Part shown: in pieces, positions 52,653 to 61,369 of the stretch
Layout of the letters: each line of letters begins with the position of its first letter
Numbering within the stretch: the first letter of the stretch is position 1
Source: Kiritimatiellales bacterium
GTDB taxonomy: Bacteria > Verrucomicrobiota > Kiritimatiellia > Kiritimatiellales > Tichowtungiaceae
Assembly (NCBI GenBank): GCA_041656295.1
Contig: JBBADV010000012.1
Location: 1-64,000 of the forward strand
DNA: 64,000 bases
Direction: 5' to 3'
Notes under the pieces: model-generated
Told to the model about the DNA's origin: nothing
The model's database searches: none
What the model saw: only the letters and a program-made list of their open reading frames with translations
Position numbers and translations under genes: made by a program

Positions 52653-54758
52653 TCAGGGAGCGCTTCCTTCTGCAATAAACTCCACTCCTTCAGCGATATC
52701 ATTAAAGTCATTATTCTCAAGCGTAACGGATCCGTTCCGCTCCAGCTGAATTACCGCAGCACTCAGGGGAGCCCCCTGCTCGCCGGGGAGAGGCGGCGGT
52801 AAAAAGAAAGCGGCGCTGTCTCCTGAAATTCCGGTAAAGCGATTGGCCTGAATCTGCAGCCCGTCAGTGTGAGTAGCATAGATCACGGGATGGATTGTAT
52901 TATAAAAAACATTGTTCCGAATAGAGACCTGCCGGTGAAGGGGATTGGAGATGCTGTGAGGGAGAACAGAAACCGTAATCGACGGATCCCTCTGTATACC
53001 GTAAAATGCATTATTCTCAATCCCGATATTCTCCATGGGCGTATTTATGATCCAGTCGTTATCCATTTCCATGCGAATACCGCCGGATTGTTCGAAAACG
53101 TTACCACGGATCATTCCGTTTTTCGCAGTCGCCCGAATGGCACAGGCAAAATTAACGTGAAAATACCCCCGCTCAATCCGGTATCCGTCGCTTCGCCAGC
53201 GATCGGAAATAATGGTGTCTCCCCGCTCTACCGCCAGAGGCCGGTCAAGCACCAGCTTCCAGGGAGTCGTCTTCTTCCCTTTATACAATCTGGTAGGGTG
53301 CTCCGCCGGAACGGTTTCTTCCTGATCGCTCAACTTTTCCGCCGAAAGAACCGTGGCCGATCCGCGATAGACAAACGTCCGGCTGTCATACACATCAATG
53401 GTCGATCCGGCGTCCACATTAAAGCTGGATGCCAAATCGCGGGCAGCCGCCGTCATCGTCGTCGATGAAGAGGATTTTAAAACGATCGAATTATGAGACG
53501 GCAGCGCAACCGCGTCGTCCATGACTCCTTCCAGCTCAAAGTCTGAAATCTGCAGGCCGTGCTTACAGAAGTTCACGCGGAAACCATCCAGGCAGCTGGA
53601 GATCAGCCGCGCGGTATTGGGCCGGCGGATCAGCCGTACATTCTGCAGGCGATACGGTTTCTCCCCGTCATACTCGCCGATCCATCCCAGGCGGGCCGAT
53701 GCGTAAATATTGACTCTGTCAAAGGTCACATTCGAGCTTTTGGTCAGCATCATATAGTTTCCGTTATAACGCGGCGCCAGAACAATTCCGTCGCCTTCAA
53801 CGATACCGAACCAGGGCAGACCGGTGTCGCGCCCTTGCAGGGAAACAGTCACGGTACGGGTTGTTTCATCATACACGGCGGGCTGCCCCCGGTCATGGCC
53901 CGCAACAAACGTTGCACTATACGGGTGTCCCGGTTCCGGTTTAAAAACATGAATCCGTGCATACCCGTTCGGAGGAGTGGCCTGAAACTGAGCCAGAGCC
54001 TCTTCAAACCCCTGATCCAGCTCGAAGCGTACCGGCGGATACGCACCTTCGCCGACTGAAATCACCCGGCCTTGCACCCAGGGCAGAGGATCATAGTCGA
54101 CCGTATAATTGCTGATTGTAAAATCTGAACAGCCGGTGATCGTAAGAATCCGCTGCTTCACTCCGGCCACCCAGAACGTCGATCCGGAAAAATCGATGGA
54201 AACTCCCTCCAGCCCGTCAAAGAGCAGAGCGTCCTTCCCGTTATCCATAAATCCTTTAAACCGGTAGTTGTCTGCGGGAACAACAATCGTCTTCTCTCCG
54301 GATTGAATCCGTCGATTCAAGTCCGCCACCATAGTCCGGGCGGCCGCGGTCTGCCTGCTCTTTTCTTCTTCGCTCCACCCCGCGATTTCCGGGGGATACG
54401 CAGTGTTTTTTTCACGTTCAGAGGTGAACTGAATGCTGCGGCCGTTGTTTCGACGGTGAACCATGCCCAGAACCGTATCTCCCGATTCCGGTTTCAAGCG
54501 GAAAAACCCATCCGGGGTGTTCTCCGGAAAAGCAATTTGGAAAAGCCCCTCCCCGTTGCAGCGCCACATCAATGCAGGAGCTCCCTCCTTCACAGGCTCC
54601 GCACGAACAATATGCACCCTGGATGCATGGTCTCCTTCCAGCCGGAACACGGCCGTTCCGGGTCCGGTAACAGAAAAACGGGTGACGTAAACGTCATTCG
54701 GATCGTCCGCCTGTGCCGTCAGTAAGAAAGCGGTCATCAGCATCACTTTGTGCATCAT
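52653..54758 (-). CDS. Secreted right-handed parallel beta-helix protein
   Basis: This 701-residue exported protein has a signal (MMHKVMLMTAFLLTAQA), an N-terminal beta-rich domain (about 25-180) and a long parallel beta-helix (about 180-690) with steps such as NVTFDRVNIYASARLGWIG, HGLQISDFELEGVMDDAVAL and VSIRNNVFYNTIH. The overall length, the N-terminal domain and the DDA segment recall GH110-type alpha-galactosidases and some polysaccharide lyases, but I cannot identify catalytic residues. Its place between two sulfatases makes glycan cleavage likely. GGGAG precedes the ATG by 7 bases. Confidence 0.75.
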   Translation of the reverse strand: MMHKVMLMTAFLLTAQADDPNDVYVTRFSVTGPGTAVFRLEGDHASRVHIVRAEPVKEGAPALMWRCNGEGLFQIAFPENTPDGFFRLKPESGDTVLGMVHRRNNGRSIQFTSEREKNTAYPPEIAGWSEEEKSRQTAAARTMVADLNRRIQSGEKTIVVPADNYRFKGFMDNGKDALLFDGLEGVSIDFSGSTFWVAGVKQRILTITGCSDFTISNYTVDYDPLPWVQGRVISVGEGAYPPVRFELDQGFEEALAQFQATPPNGYARIHVFKPEPGHPYSATFVAGHDRGQPAVYDETTRTVTVSLQGRDTGLPWFGIVEGDGIVLAPRYNGNYMMLTKSSNVTFDRVNIYASARLGWIGEYDGEKPYRLQNVRLIRRPNTARLISSCLDGFRVNFCKHGLQISDFELEGVMDDAVALPSHNSIVLKSSSSTTMTAAARDLASSFNVDAGSTIDVYDSRTFVYRGSATVLSAEKLSDQEETVPAEHPTRLYKGKKTTPWKLVLDRPLAVERGDTIISDRWRSDGYRIERGYFHVNFACAIRATAKNGMIRGNVFEQSGGIRMEMDNDWIINTPMENIGIENNAFYGIQRDPSITVSVLPHSISNPLHRQVSIRNNVFYNTIHPVIYATHTDGLQIQANRFTGISGDSAAFFLPPPLPGEQGAPLSAAVIQLERNGSVTLENNDFNDIAEGVEFIAEGSAP

Positions 54759-54759
54759 A

Positions 54760-56847
54760 TCAATCTCCCTTTATAATTTGTATCCCGTCCACACAGATGT
54801 TATCCGCCCCGGCGTAGTAACGCGCGTTCCCGTTTTTGTCATCAAAAACAAAGACTGCGAATTCAACCGTACTTCCCGGCGCCATTGCATCGGCCTGGGC
54901 TAAAGACCAAGACACGGTCCGGGCATACACATTGGCTTCGGGCGGCAACCCGTATTCGGAGAGCGGTGCGCCGGTCTGTGCGTCATATAAAACGCTGCCC
55001 ATAGTATCCGTACGATCATATTCAACATTCCGGACCCGCTGCCGGATACCCTGGCTCACCCATCCGGTCTGATTGATGTTATATGCAATATAGGCAGACA
55101 CCGTATATGCGTTCGTATCTGCCACCATACCCAGCAGGGTCATCGAAAGCGAGGCCGCCCGGAAATCGATGGATACATCCGGCGCGGCGGTCAGACTGAA
55201 CACAAACCGGGAGTGCGTTTCATCATACGCCGCCACAGGATCTGCGATATCCCGGGAGCTTAGGGCGAACAGGCGGTTTTCCGGATCAGCAAGCCTGTAT
55301 GCCGGGGCGGAAAGCCCTCCGCCGGAAGCCGCTGTTCCTTGAATATAAGCGACCTCCGAAACTGCAACGCCGTTCATCTGTTCCAGGCGTGCCTTACAGG
55401 TGTCCGGACCGGCGAATGTGTATGTGACACCCGCTTCGCCGGCTTGCGGCGTTGTGTTGCAGATCCACGCTTCGATCACTCCCGCCATCGCTGCCTCTGT
55501 GCCGGGTTGCTGCCCGATGAGATTCACCAGTTCGTCCGGACACTCCTGAAGATCAAAAAGAATATTTCCTTTGGGATGAATGACATATTTAAACCGGTCG
55601 GTCACCGCGACCTTCCACTCCGCCGTCTCTGCAAACGCCGCCGTCCGGCTGTAGGTGCCTTTTCCCGTCAGCAGCGGAAGCAGGCTCTCTCCGTAACTTT
55701 TCCGCTGATCTGCGGCAGAGGCTCCGGCCAGCTCCAGAATCGTCGGGGCAAGATCCAGAGTTTCAACCGGACGGTCAATCACCTGTCCCGGAATAAACCA
55801 TCCCGGCGGTCCGGCGATAATGAGCGGAGAGTTGACGGAGCCTTTGTAATAATCGCCTTTGCCCCACAACCCGTGATCGCCCAGCATAGAGCCCTGATCC
55901 CCGGCAAAAACGATCACCGTATGATCGATCTGCCCGGACTCTTTCAACGCCTCAAGAATCCGTCCGACCTGTGCGTCCAGCGCAGTGATCATTGCGTAGT
56001 ACCCGGCGCGGAACCGCCGGATGTGCTCGACACTTAACTGCGGATGCGGCGTATCGCCCAGAGGAAGCCGCATCTCTTCCCAATCATACATGCCGGCGTA
56101 TGGCTCCGGTGGATCCGCCGGCGGATGCGGATCCAAAAATTCCACCCATAGGAAAAACGGATTCTGCCGATCGTACGATGCGATCCAGTCCGCCGCATGA
56201 CCGGCTATAAACGTATCCTGCCGGTCTTCTTCCGTCAGAGCCGCCGGTGTAAAACCTCTGCGTCCTGAAAAACTGGTGAAATGCTCCTGATAGTGCGCCT
56301 GCAATACTTCCAGCAGTCCCCTCTCATGAAGATAGTCCTGATACGGATCATTCCCGGGCATATATTGCGCTGTAGCGACCGAAACTTTTCCGCTCATACC
56401 GAACGTGTAATCAAACCCGATCGTTTGCAGTTCCTGTTTTCTAATCTCCATCGGACTCCCCGAAAACCCGCCCTTCGCCGGCTTGAAGTGATCTTTCCCG
56501 ATCAACGCCGTAGTGTACCCCGCCCGCCGGAGAGCCAGCGGGAAGGTCCAGACGCCCGCCGCCAATGGTCCGTCCTGATTATGGTAAATCCCTGTATTAT
56601 GCGGATAAGATCCGGTCAGCAGCGCATTGCGCGAAGGTGAGCACTGAGCACCTTGACAGACGTGATTTCGAAAGAGAATGCCCCGGGCAGCCAGCGCATC
56701 AAGATTCGGTGTATGCACCGGATCGCCCATGCAGCCCAGCGCCTGGAAATGGTGGTCATCCGATTCAATAATGATAATATTCGGACGGGCGGATAGATCA
56801 TCAGCCGGAGTTGCCGCGGCAAAGATCATCAGACTTGCAACATTCAT
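54760..56847 (-). CDS. Sulfatase with extra C-terminal beta domain
   Basis: This 695-residue protein has a Cys-type sulfatase domain (about 20-455; CSPSRNALLTGSYPHNTG, NIIIIESDDHHFQALG, VIVFAGDQGSMLGDHG). It continues with about 230 residues of unassigned beta-rich sequence (VTYTFAGPDTCKARLEQMNG, SIDFRAASLSMTLLGMVAD, STVEFAVFVFDD), which may bind carbohydrate. Its N-terminal hydrophobic stretch is short (MNVASLMIFAAATPADD), so export is likely but not certain. AAGGATA lies before the ATG. It is in line with the beta-helix gene 1 base downstream, forming an operon. Confidence 0.86.
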   Translation of the reverse strand: MNVASLMIFAAATPADDLSARPNIIIIESDDHHFQALGCMGDPVHTPNLDALAARGILFRNHVCQGAQCSPSRNALLTGSYPHNTGIYHNQDGPLAAGVWTFPLALRRAGYTTALIGKDHFKPAKGGFSGSPMEIRKQELQTIGFDYTFGMSGKVSVATAQYMPGNDPYQDYLHERGLLEVLQAHYQEHFTSFSGRRGFTPAALTEEDRQDTFIAGHAADWIASYDRQNPFFLWVEFLDPHPPADPPEPYAGMYDWEEMRLPLGDTPHPQLSVEHIRRFRAGYYAMITALDAQVGRILEALKESGQIDHTVIVFAGDQGSMLGDHGLWGKGDYYKGSVNSPLIIAGPPGWFIPGQVIDRPVETLDLAPTILELAGASAADQRKSYGESLLPLLTGKGTYSRTAAFAETAEWKVAVTDRFKYVIHPKGNILFDLQECPDELVNLIGQQPGTEAAMAGVIEAWICNTTPQAGEAGVTYTFAGPDTCKARLEQMNGVAVSEVAYIQGTAASGGGLSAPAYRLADPENRLFALSSRDIADPVAAYDETHSRFVFSLTAAPDVSIDFRAASLSMTLLGMVADTNAYTVSAYIAYNINQTGWVSQGIRQRVRNVEYDRTDTMGSVLYDAQTGAPLSEYGLPPEANVYARTVSWSLAQADAMAPGSTVEFAVFVFDDKNGNARYYAGADNICVDGIQIIKGD

Positions 56848-56857
56848 TTCGGTATCC

Positions 56858-59800
56858 TTATTTTTTCTGCACGCGAATTAACTGGACTTCGCCGGCGACG
56901 GCGGGATCGATTGAAAATTCAATCGCGCCGTTTTTCGCTGTAAACTCACCGATGAGCTTTTCGTCGCGGTGGAGTTTTTCAACGATCCAGATGCCGCCGT
57001 CAGCCACCGGAAGTTTTACTGTTCCGGCAACCTGTCCGTATTTTTCCAGCAGCTCTTCTTCAAACTCTATGTTGTTACGGTACCAGCCGTAATAGTTGCG
57101 GAAAACGGCGAGATAGACTGTTCCGTCGTTTGCAGTGCGATGCTGCACCTGAAAGCCGGGCTGTGAGTCTGCCGTGACAAATACCGGACGTTCAACACCG
57201 GCCCAGTTCAGCCATTCGTTTACGATGGAGACATTCCAGCCGACCGGCGAATCCCACGATGTACTGGCGGTGATGCGCGCCGGCGGATCAATATATTTTA
57301 CATTTGAAATTCCGCGCAGCGCTTTTTTCAGTACGCCGGTAGAGTTGACGGATTCCGCCGCAATATGTCCGGCATCGCCGACAACCACGGTTTTGATGCC
57401 GGCTTCGGCGGCGGCGGTAATTTTATCAATCAACGCCTGCGGCATGATTTCGCCTTCAGCAAAAATGAGCTTGAATTTTGAGAAATCGACCCAGTCGCAA
57501 TATTCATCCGCAAAGTGCGCCGGCACTTGCGCCCATTCGAACAGCGCAGAATAAACCTGTTTTCCGGCGATGTCATCGAAGACACCGCGGCGCTCACCGT
57601 TAACCAATGCGTCCGTGCGGCAGCCGACCACGAGAACTTCCGGCGAATAAAATTCGCCGCGCAGATAATCATTCCAGCGCGGCTGCGTTTCTTTCAGAAA
57701 CGGATAGTTGGTATGGAACAGCGCGTGAACCGGATTATAATAATCAGGATGCATCGATTCTGCCGTGGAACGCAGCAGCCACACGGAACCGTACCCGAGA
57801 TAAGATGCGAAATAGTTGGAGGCATCGGTGATCGACCGGCTGGTGGGAACATGCCGGTGCAGCTCTTCTACAAACGGCACACCGTTTTGAATGGCCATGC
57901 TGCGCAGCATGCCTTCGCGGAAACCGGGAGAACCTTCATTTTTCATGATCGCATTGTACTGCTTCAGCAGCGGAATAGTTTTTTCAACGGCGTACGAATT
58001 GGATTTGCGGTCGAACAGGATGATTCGCCTGGAGTCAATGCTGCGGATCAGTTCAAGCACTTCGCGCGTGTTTTCATACGTTGTGTAGGAGCAGAATTCG
58101 ATAAAGTCGCGCCAGCCCGCCGAGAGATCAGGTCCCTGATCTTCGGTTTTCATTCCCGGCACAACCAGCAGCGGTGTCAGTTTCGCCGGTGCGCGGCCCT
58201 GAGCGATCAGCCATTTATTAAATTCCTCCTGCGCGGTATGCGAATAATCTGTGACAAACGGCTCCGGCAACACCGCAGCGGAAAACGGCGTGTTGTAGAG
58301 GGTAAGACCGTAGAATTCCGGCATGGCGCGATAGCGGCACAGCAGCTGGCGCAGATAATTATGCCAGCCGTTTTTCACCGCCGGAGACAGCGGATGTACC
58401 AGTCCGGTTTTAATTTTAAAATCCCCGAACTGATTGCGGAACGGCGAGTCGTTCATCCAGCGCGGAACCCAGAGTCCGCCGCTGGTCGGTGTGTAGCTGA
58501 AAAAAATCTTTGCATTCTGCGCAGCAAGAATTTCCATTTCCTTGTCGAAAATCCCCCAGCGGAAAACTCCGGGCAGCGGTTCAATATTCGCCCAGCCGGC
58601 TTTGACTGCAAAAATACCCTGATCGCCCAGCTCCGACATCCGTCCGGCCCACTCGCTGAAATCGTCAAAGTTGAATGTCTGCGTATATGGATAAACTGCC
58701 GACACATGAGTTGCCTGCTGATATTCTGTCATCACATACGCGTGTCCGCTTAAAAAGTCATCGCGTCCCGGAATTGAATCCGGCACATCACCTTGCGGTG
58801 CGGTTTCCAGAATTCCGGCGGCGCCGAAATGGCAGATGGACTGATCCATCACTTTTCCGTCGACGCGGTATTCAGCTTCCGCAAAATAGTCGGAACCCTC
58901 CGTTAACGGAACCGGAATCAGTATTTCTCCGGCGGCGGCGGGAAAAGAGTTCGAAACGATTTCAGTGCCGGTATAATCCACCACGCTGATCTGAAAAAAT
59001 CCGGCACTGTTCACATCTGTCCGGTTGCAAACCAGCTTCAAGTTTCCCGTTCCGGTTCCCGCCGGAAAAACCTCTCTTGCGCGTCCGGTGGTTAATGCAA
59101 ATTCCGGCGCAACGGCCGCCGGCATTCCGGCGCTGCTTTCGCCGACATACACTGTAAAACGGCGCATGCCGTCGAACTCACCAGCGCTGTTCCAGACTTT
59201 TGAATCGACAACATATTTTCCAACCGGCAGCTCCGGCAGAACAATTTTCTGGTCAAAAAGAGTTTCCGGCGCGGTACGGTTGACGGTTGAATTTCCGGTG
59301 GCGGACCAGACGATGCCGCCGTTATAACCGGCGCGGATTTCAAGCTGCCAGCGGATATCGGTTTTATTCAGCGCCGTAAAATCGTCCGGAAAAAAAAACA
59401 GCGGTTCATTCTGCACAGAACGATACCGGTCGCTTAAATATGCATAGAATGAGGCATCGCGGGGGAACTGCGTTTTCCATTGCGGGAATTTCAGACGAAA
59501 TGTGCCGGTGCCGTTCTGCATCGCGGTTTTGCGCGGGCTGTCATAAAGCCCGCCCCAGCGGTCGCCGGGTTTATTCGGTACAATTTCAATGCCGGCGAGC
59601 GTCAGCGGTTTCGGCCAGAGTTTTGCGAGCACTTCATCGCAGTTTTTTTTTGGCAGACGCTCACGCAGTTCGGCTTCCGTCGGCATATATAAACTCGTTG
59701 ATTCCGCCATATTCCAGAGCGACCATTCGTTGCGGCGGGCCGGAGTATTATTAATCGCCGGACCGTCGATATGCGAATCCGTTACAGCAACGGTGTGAAT

Positions 59801-61285
59801 TTTCCCGGCAGCATCTTTTACCAAAAAGCGGAGATATGCATCTCCGCTTTCGATGGCAAACCAGGCGGTGATTCTCACCGCTGCCGCCGGAATTTCAACC
59901 GGCTTCGGCGGTGTCAGCCGGACGGGTTCATGCTCCGGCGATTCATATTGAATTACTGCACTGCCGTTTTCTTTTCCGGCGATAGAACCGAACGCTTCAA
60001 TTCTCCAGCCGTCGAACGGCGCCGGCGCCGGTTTTCCTTTCACTGCGAGCGCTATGCCGGTACTTGCGCTTTTGCCGGAACCGACAATTAAATTCAGCGC
60101 ACTTCCATTTACTTCGAAATAAACACTCCGGCCGTTAATGTCCACCGCGTTCGATTTTCCAACATTCTTAATATTGGCGGCATTAATTTTTCCGGCGAGC
60201 AGTTTATACGTTCCATCTTTAACGCCGGAATGAATTCCGGCGACGTCTGTCGCACTGAAATTTTTGAATGTAAACGCTGCTGCCGTCAATGGTTTCGTTG
60301 AGAATGCCAGCTGTGCGCCAGCGGCAAACGACACCGGCGCACCAAGAACACCGTTGCCGCCGAACACTGCGCCGGATTCGACGCTGATCAAATTCGTGAC
60401 CGAACTGAATTCACCGTCAATAATCAGTGTGCCGGCTTTTACAACGGTTGTGCCGGAATAGGTTCCTGTCCCGGAGAATGTCTGGGTTGAGCCGCCCTCC
60501 TTAACCAGGCTGAAGGTGGAGGCCCCGTCAGGAGCCATGCCGTCCCGGAGCGTACCGGAGAAATTAAAACTGCCGGACGCTCCGTTTATCAGCAGACTCC
60601 CGGCGTTTATAATATCCTGAGTAATACCCTTAGCATCTGATTTCGATTGAATCGATCCCGTTCCGGATATCCCGGCAACGGTTACTCCTCCGGTTGTGCC
60701 GGCGTTATTCGATTCCCAGACCGTCATACTTCCATTGTTCAGTGCCACAGTGTTTAACACCGTATTCCCACGAGAACGGAGCGAACCGGCTATCGTTGTG
60801 TGTCCGGCGACGGAAAAACTGTTCAATGCCGCCACCGATGTTCCGACATTTAAAAAGTGCTCCTGCACATCCAGATTCCCCAGAATATTTACGGTCAGCA
60901 GTGCATCTCCGTTAATGAATGCAAATATTTGACGTCCCGCTTTAATGAGATCACCGGTAACGGTCATCGTCTTCGCTGTACCCGTTGCCTGCAAGCGCCA
61001 CATGTTTGTTAACACAACATTGATTCCGCCAATCGTCCAGTCGTCCACATTAATCCGCAAGTTTGCATGAGAGCTTCCTTCTGGAGAACGGATCACTGCA
61101 TTGCTTCCGGGGATTGCAGCAGCGGCAAACCAGCCGGTTCCGTCATACATCTCCCAGTTGCCTGCTACGCTTAGGTGTGCATTTGCGGTAGTGTTGACCC
61201 ACCGGTAATCGCCGGAATTCTGTGCAACCGCGCCTGATATGAACATACTTAAAACAGCGGTTATCTGAAAAAAACGATATCGCAT
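56858..61285 (-). CDS. Giant solenoid protein with GH-like TIM-barrel region
   Basis: This 1475-residue exported protein (signal MRYRFFQITAVLSMFISGAVAQ) begins with a solenoid module (about 22-345; NWEMYDGTGWFAAAAIPG, GGSTQTFSGTGTYSGTTVVK, the autotransporter-associated strand repeat). It continues with beta-rich segments (about 345-880) and a TIM-barrel-like region (about 880-1310) resembling beta-galactosidase-type GH families: AVKAGWANIEPLPGVFRWG, FAEGEIMPQALIDK (Rossmann-like trimerisation segment). The usual catalytic Asn-Glu is not clear: the expected place reads GLTLYNTPF. The N-terminal module is nearly identical to the next gene. Substrate unassigned. Confidence 0.72.
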   Translation of the reverse strand: MRYRFFQITAVLSMFISGAVAQNSGDYRWVNTTANAHLSVAGNWEMYDGTGWFAAAAIPGSNAVIRSPEGSSHANLRINVDDWTIGGINVVLTNMWRLQATGTAKTMTVTGDLIKAGRQIFAFINGDALLTVNILGNLDVQEHFLNVGTSVAALNSFSVAGHTTIAGSLRSRGNTVLNTVALNNGSMTVWESNNAGTTGGVTVAGISGTGSIQSKSDAKGITQDIINAGSLLINGASGSFNFSGTLRDGMAPDGASTFSLVKEGGSTQTFSGTGTYSGTTVVKAGTLIIDGEFSSVTNLISVESGAVFGGNGVLGAPVSFAAGAQLAFSTKPLTAAAFTFKNFSATDVAGIHSGVKDGTYKLLAGKINAANIKNVGKSNAVDINGRSVYFEVNGSALNLIVGSGKSASTGIALAVKGKPAPAPFDGWRIEAFGSIAGKENGSAVIQYESPEHEPVRLTPPKPVEIPAAAVRITAWFAIESGDAYLRFLVKDAAGKIHTVAVTDSHIDGPAINNTPARRNEWSLWNMAESTSLYMPTEAELRERLPKKNCDEVLAKLWPKPLTLAGIEIVPNKPGDRWGGLYDSPRKTAMQNGTGTFRLKFPQWKTQFPRDASFYAYLSDRYRSVQNEPLFFFPDDFTALNKTDIRWQLEIRAGYNGGIVWSATGNSTVNRTAPETLFDQKIVLPELPVGKYVVDSKVWNSAGEFDGMRRFTVYVGESSAGMPAAVAPEFALTTGRAREVFPAGTGTGNLKLVCNRTDVNSAGFFQISVVDYTGTEIVSNSFPAAAGEILIPVPLTEGSDYFAEAEYRVDGKVMDQSICHFGAAGILETAPQGDVPDSIPGRDDFLSGHAYVMTEYQQATHVSAVYPYTQTFNFDDFSEWAGRMSELGDQGIFAVKAGWANIEPLPGVFRWGIFDKEMEILAAQNAKIFFSYTPTSGGLWVPRWMNDSPFRNQFGDFKIKTGLVHPLSPAVKNGWHNYLRQLLCRYRAMPEFYGLTLYNTPFSAAVLPEPFVTDYSHTAQEEFNKWLIAQGRAPAKLTPLLVVPGMKTEDQGPDLSAGWRDFIEFCSYTTYENTREVLELIRSIDSRRIILFDRKSNSYAVEKTIPLLKQYNAIMKNEGSPGFREGMLRSMAIQNGVPFVEELHRHVPTSRSITDASNYFASYLGYGSVWLLRSTAESMHPDYYNPVHALFHTNYPFLKETQPRWNDYLRGEFYSPEVLVVGCRTDALVNGERRGVFDDIAGKQVYSALFEWAQVPAHFADEYCDWVDFSKFKLIFAEGEIMPQALIDKITAAAEAGIKTVVVGDAGHIAAESVNSTGVLKKALRGISNVKYIDPPARITASTSWDSPVGWNVSIVNEWLNWAGVERPVFVTADSQPGFQVQHRTANDGTVYLAVFRNYYGWYRNNIEFEEELLEKYGQVAGTVKLPVADGGIWIVEKLHRDEKLIGEFTAKNGAIEFSIDPAVAGEVQLIRVQKK

Positions 61286-61319
61286 AATAATCTCCCTATT
61301 AAATTATTAATAAAACGGG

Positions 61320-61346
61320 ATACATCCGGCTTATCGCCGGATGTAT
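61320..61346. terminator. Hairpin between the two solenoid genes
   Basis: ATACATCCGGC and GCCGGATGTAT form a perfect 11-bp stem with a five-base loop. T-rich DNA follows on both strands (TTTTTCGTTT on plus, CCCGTTTTATT on minus), so it can end the minus-strand gene at 61370. Confidence 0.65.
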
Positions 61347-61369
61347 TTTTCGTTTCTATTATAGATCTA

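Noticed and set aside
57515..58753. 412-residue plus-strand open frame inside the giant solenoid gene
   Set aside because: It lies wholly antisense to a well-supported coding region, is rich in Arg, His and Cys as mirror frames usually are, and has no ribosome site or family-like motif.
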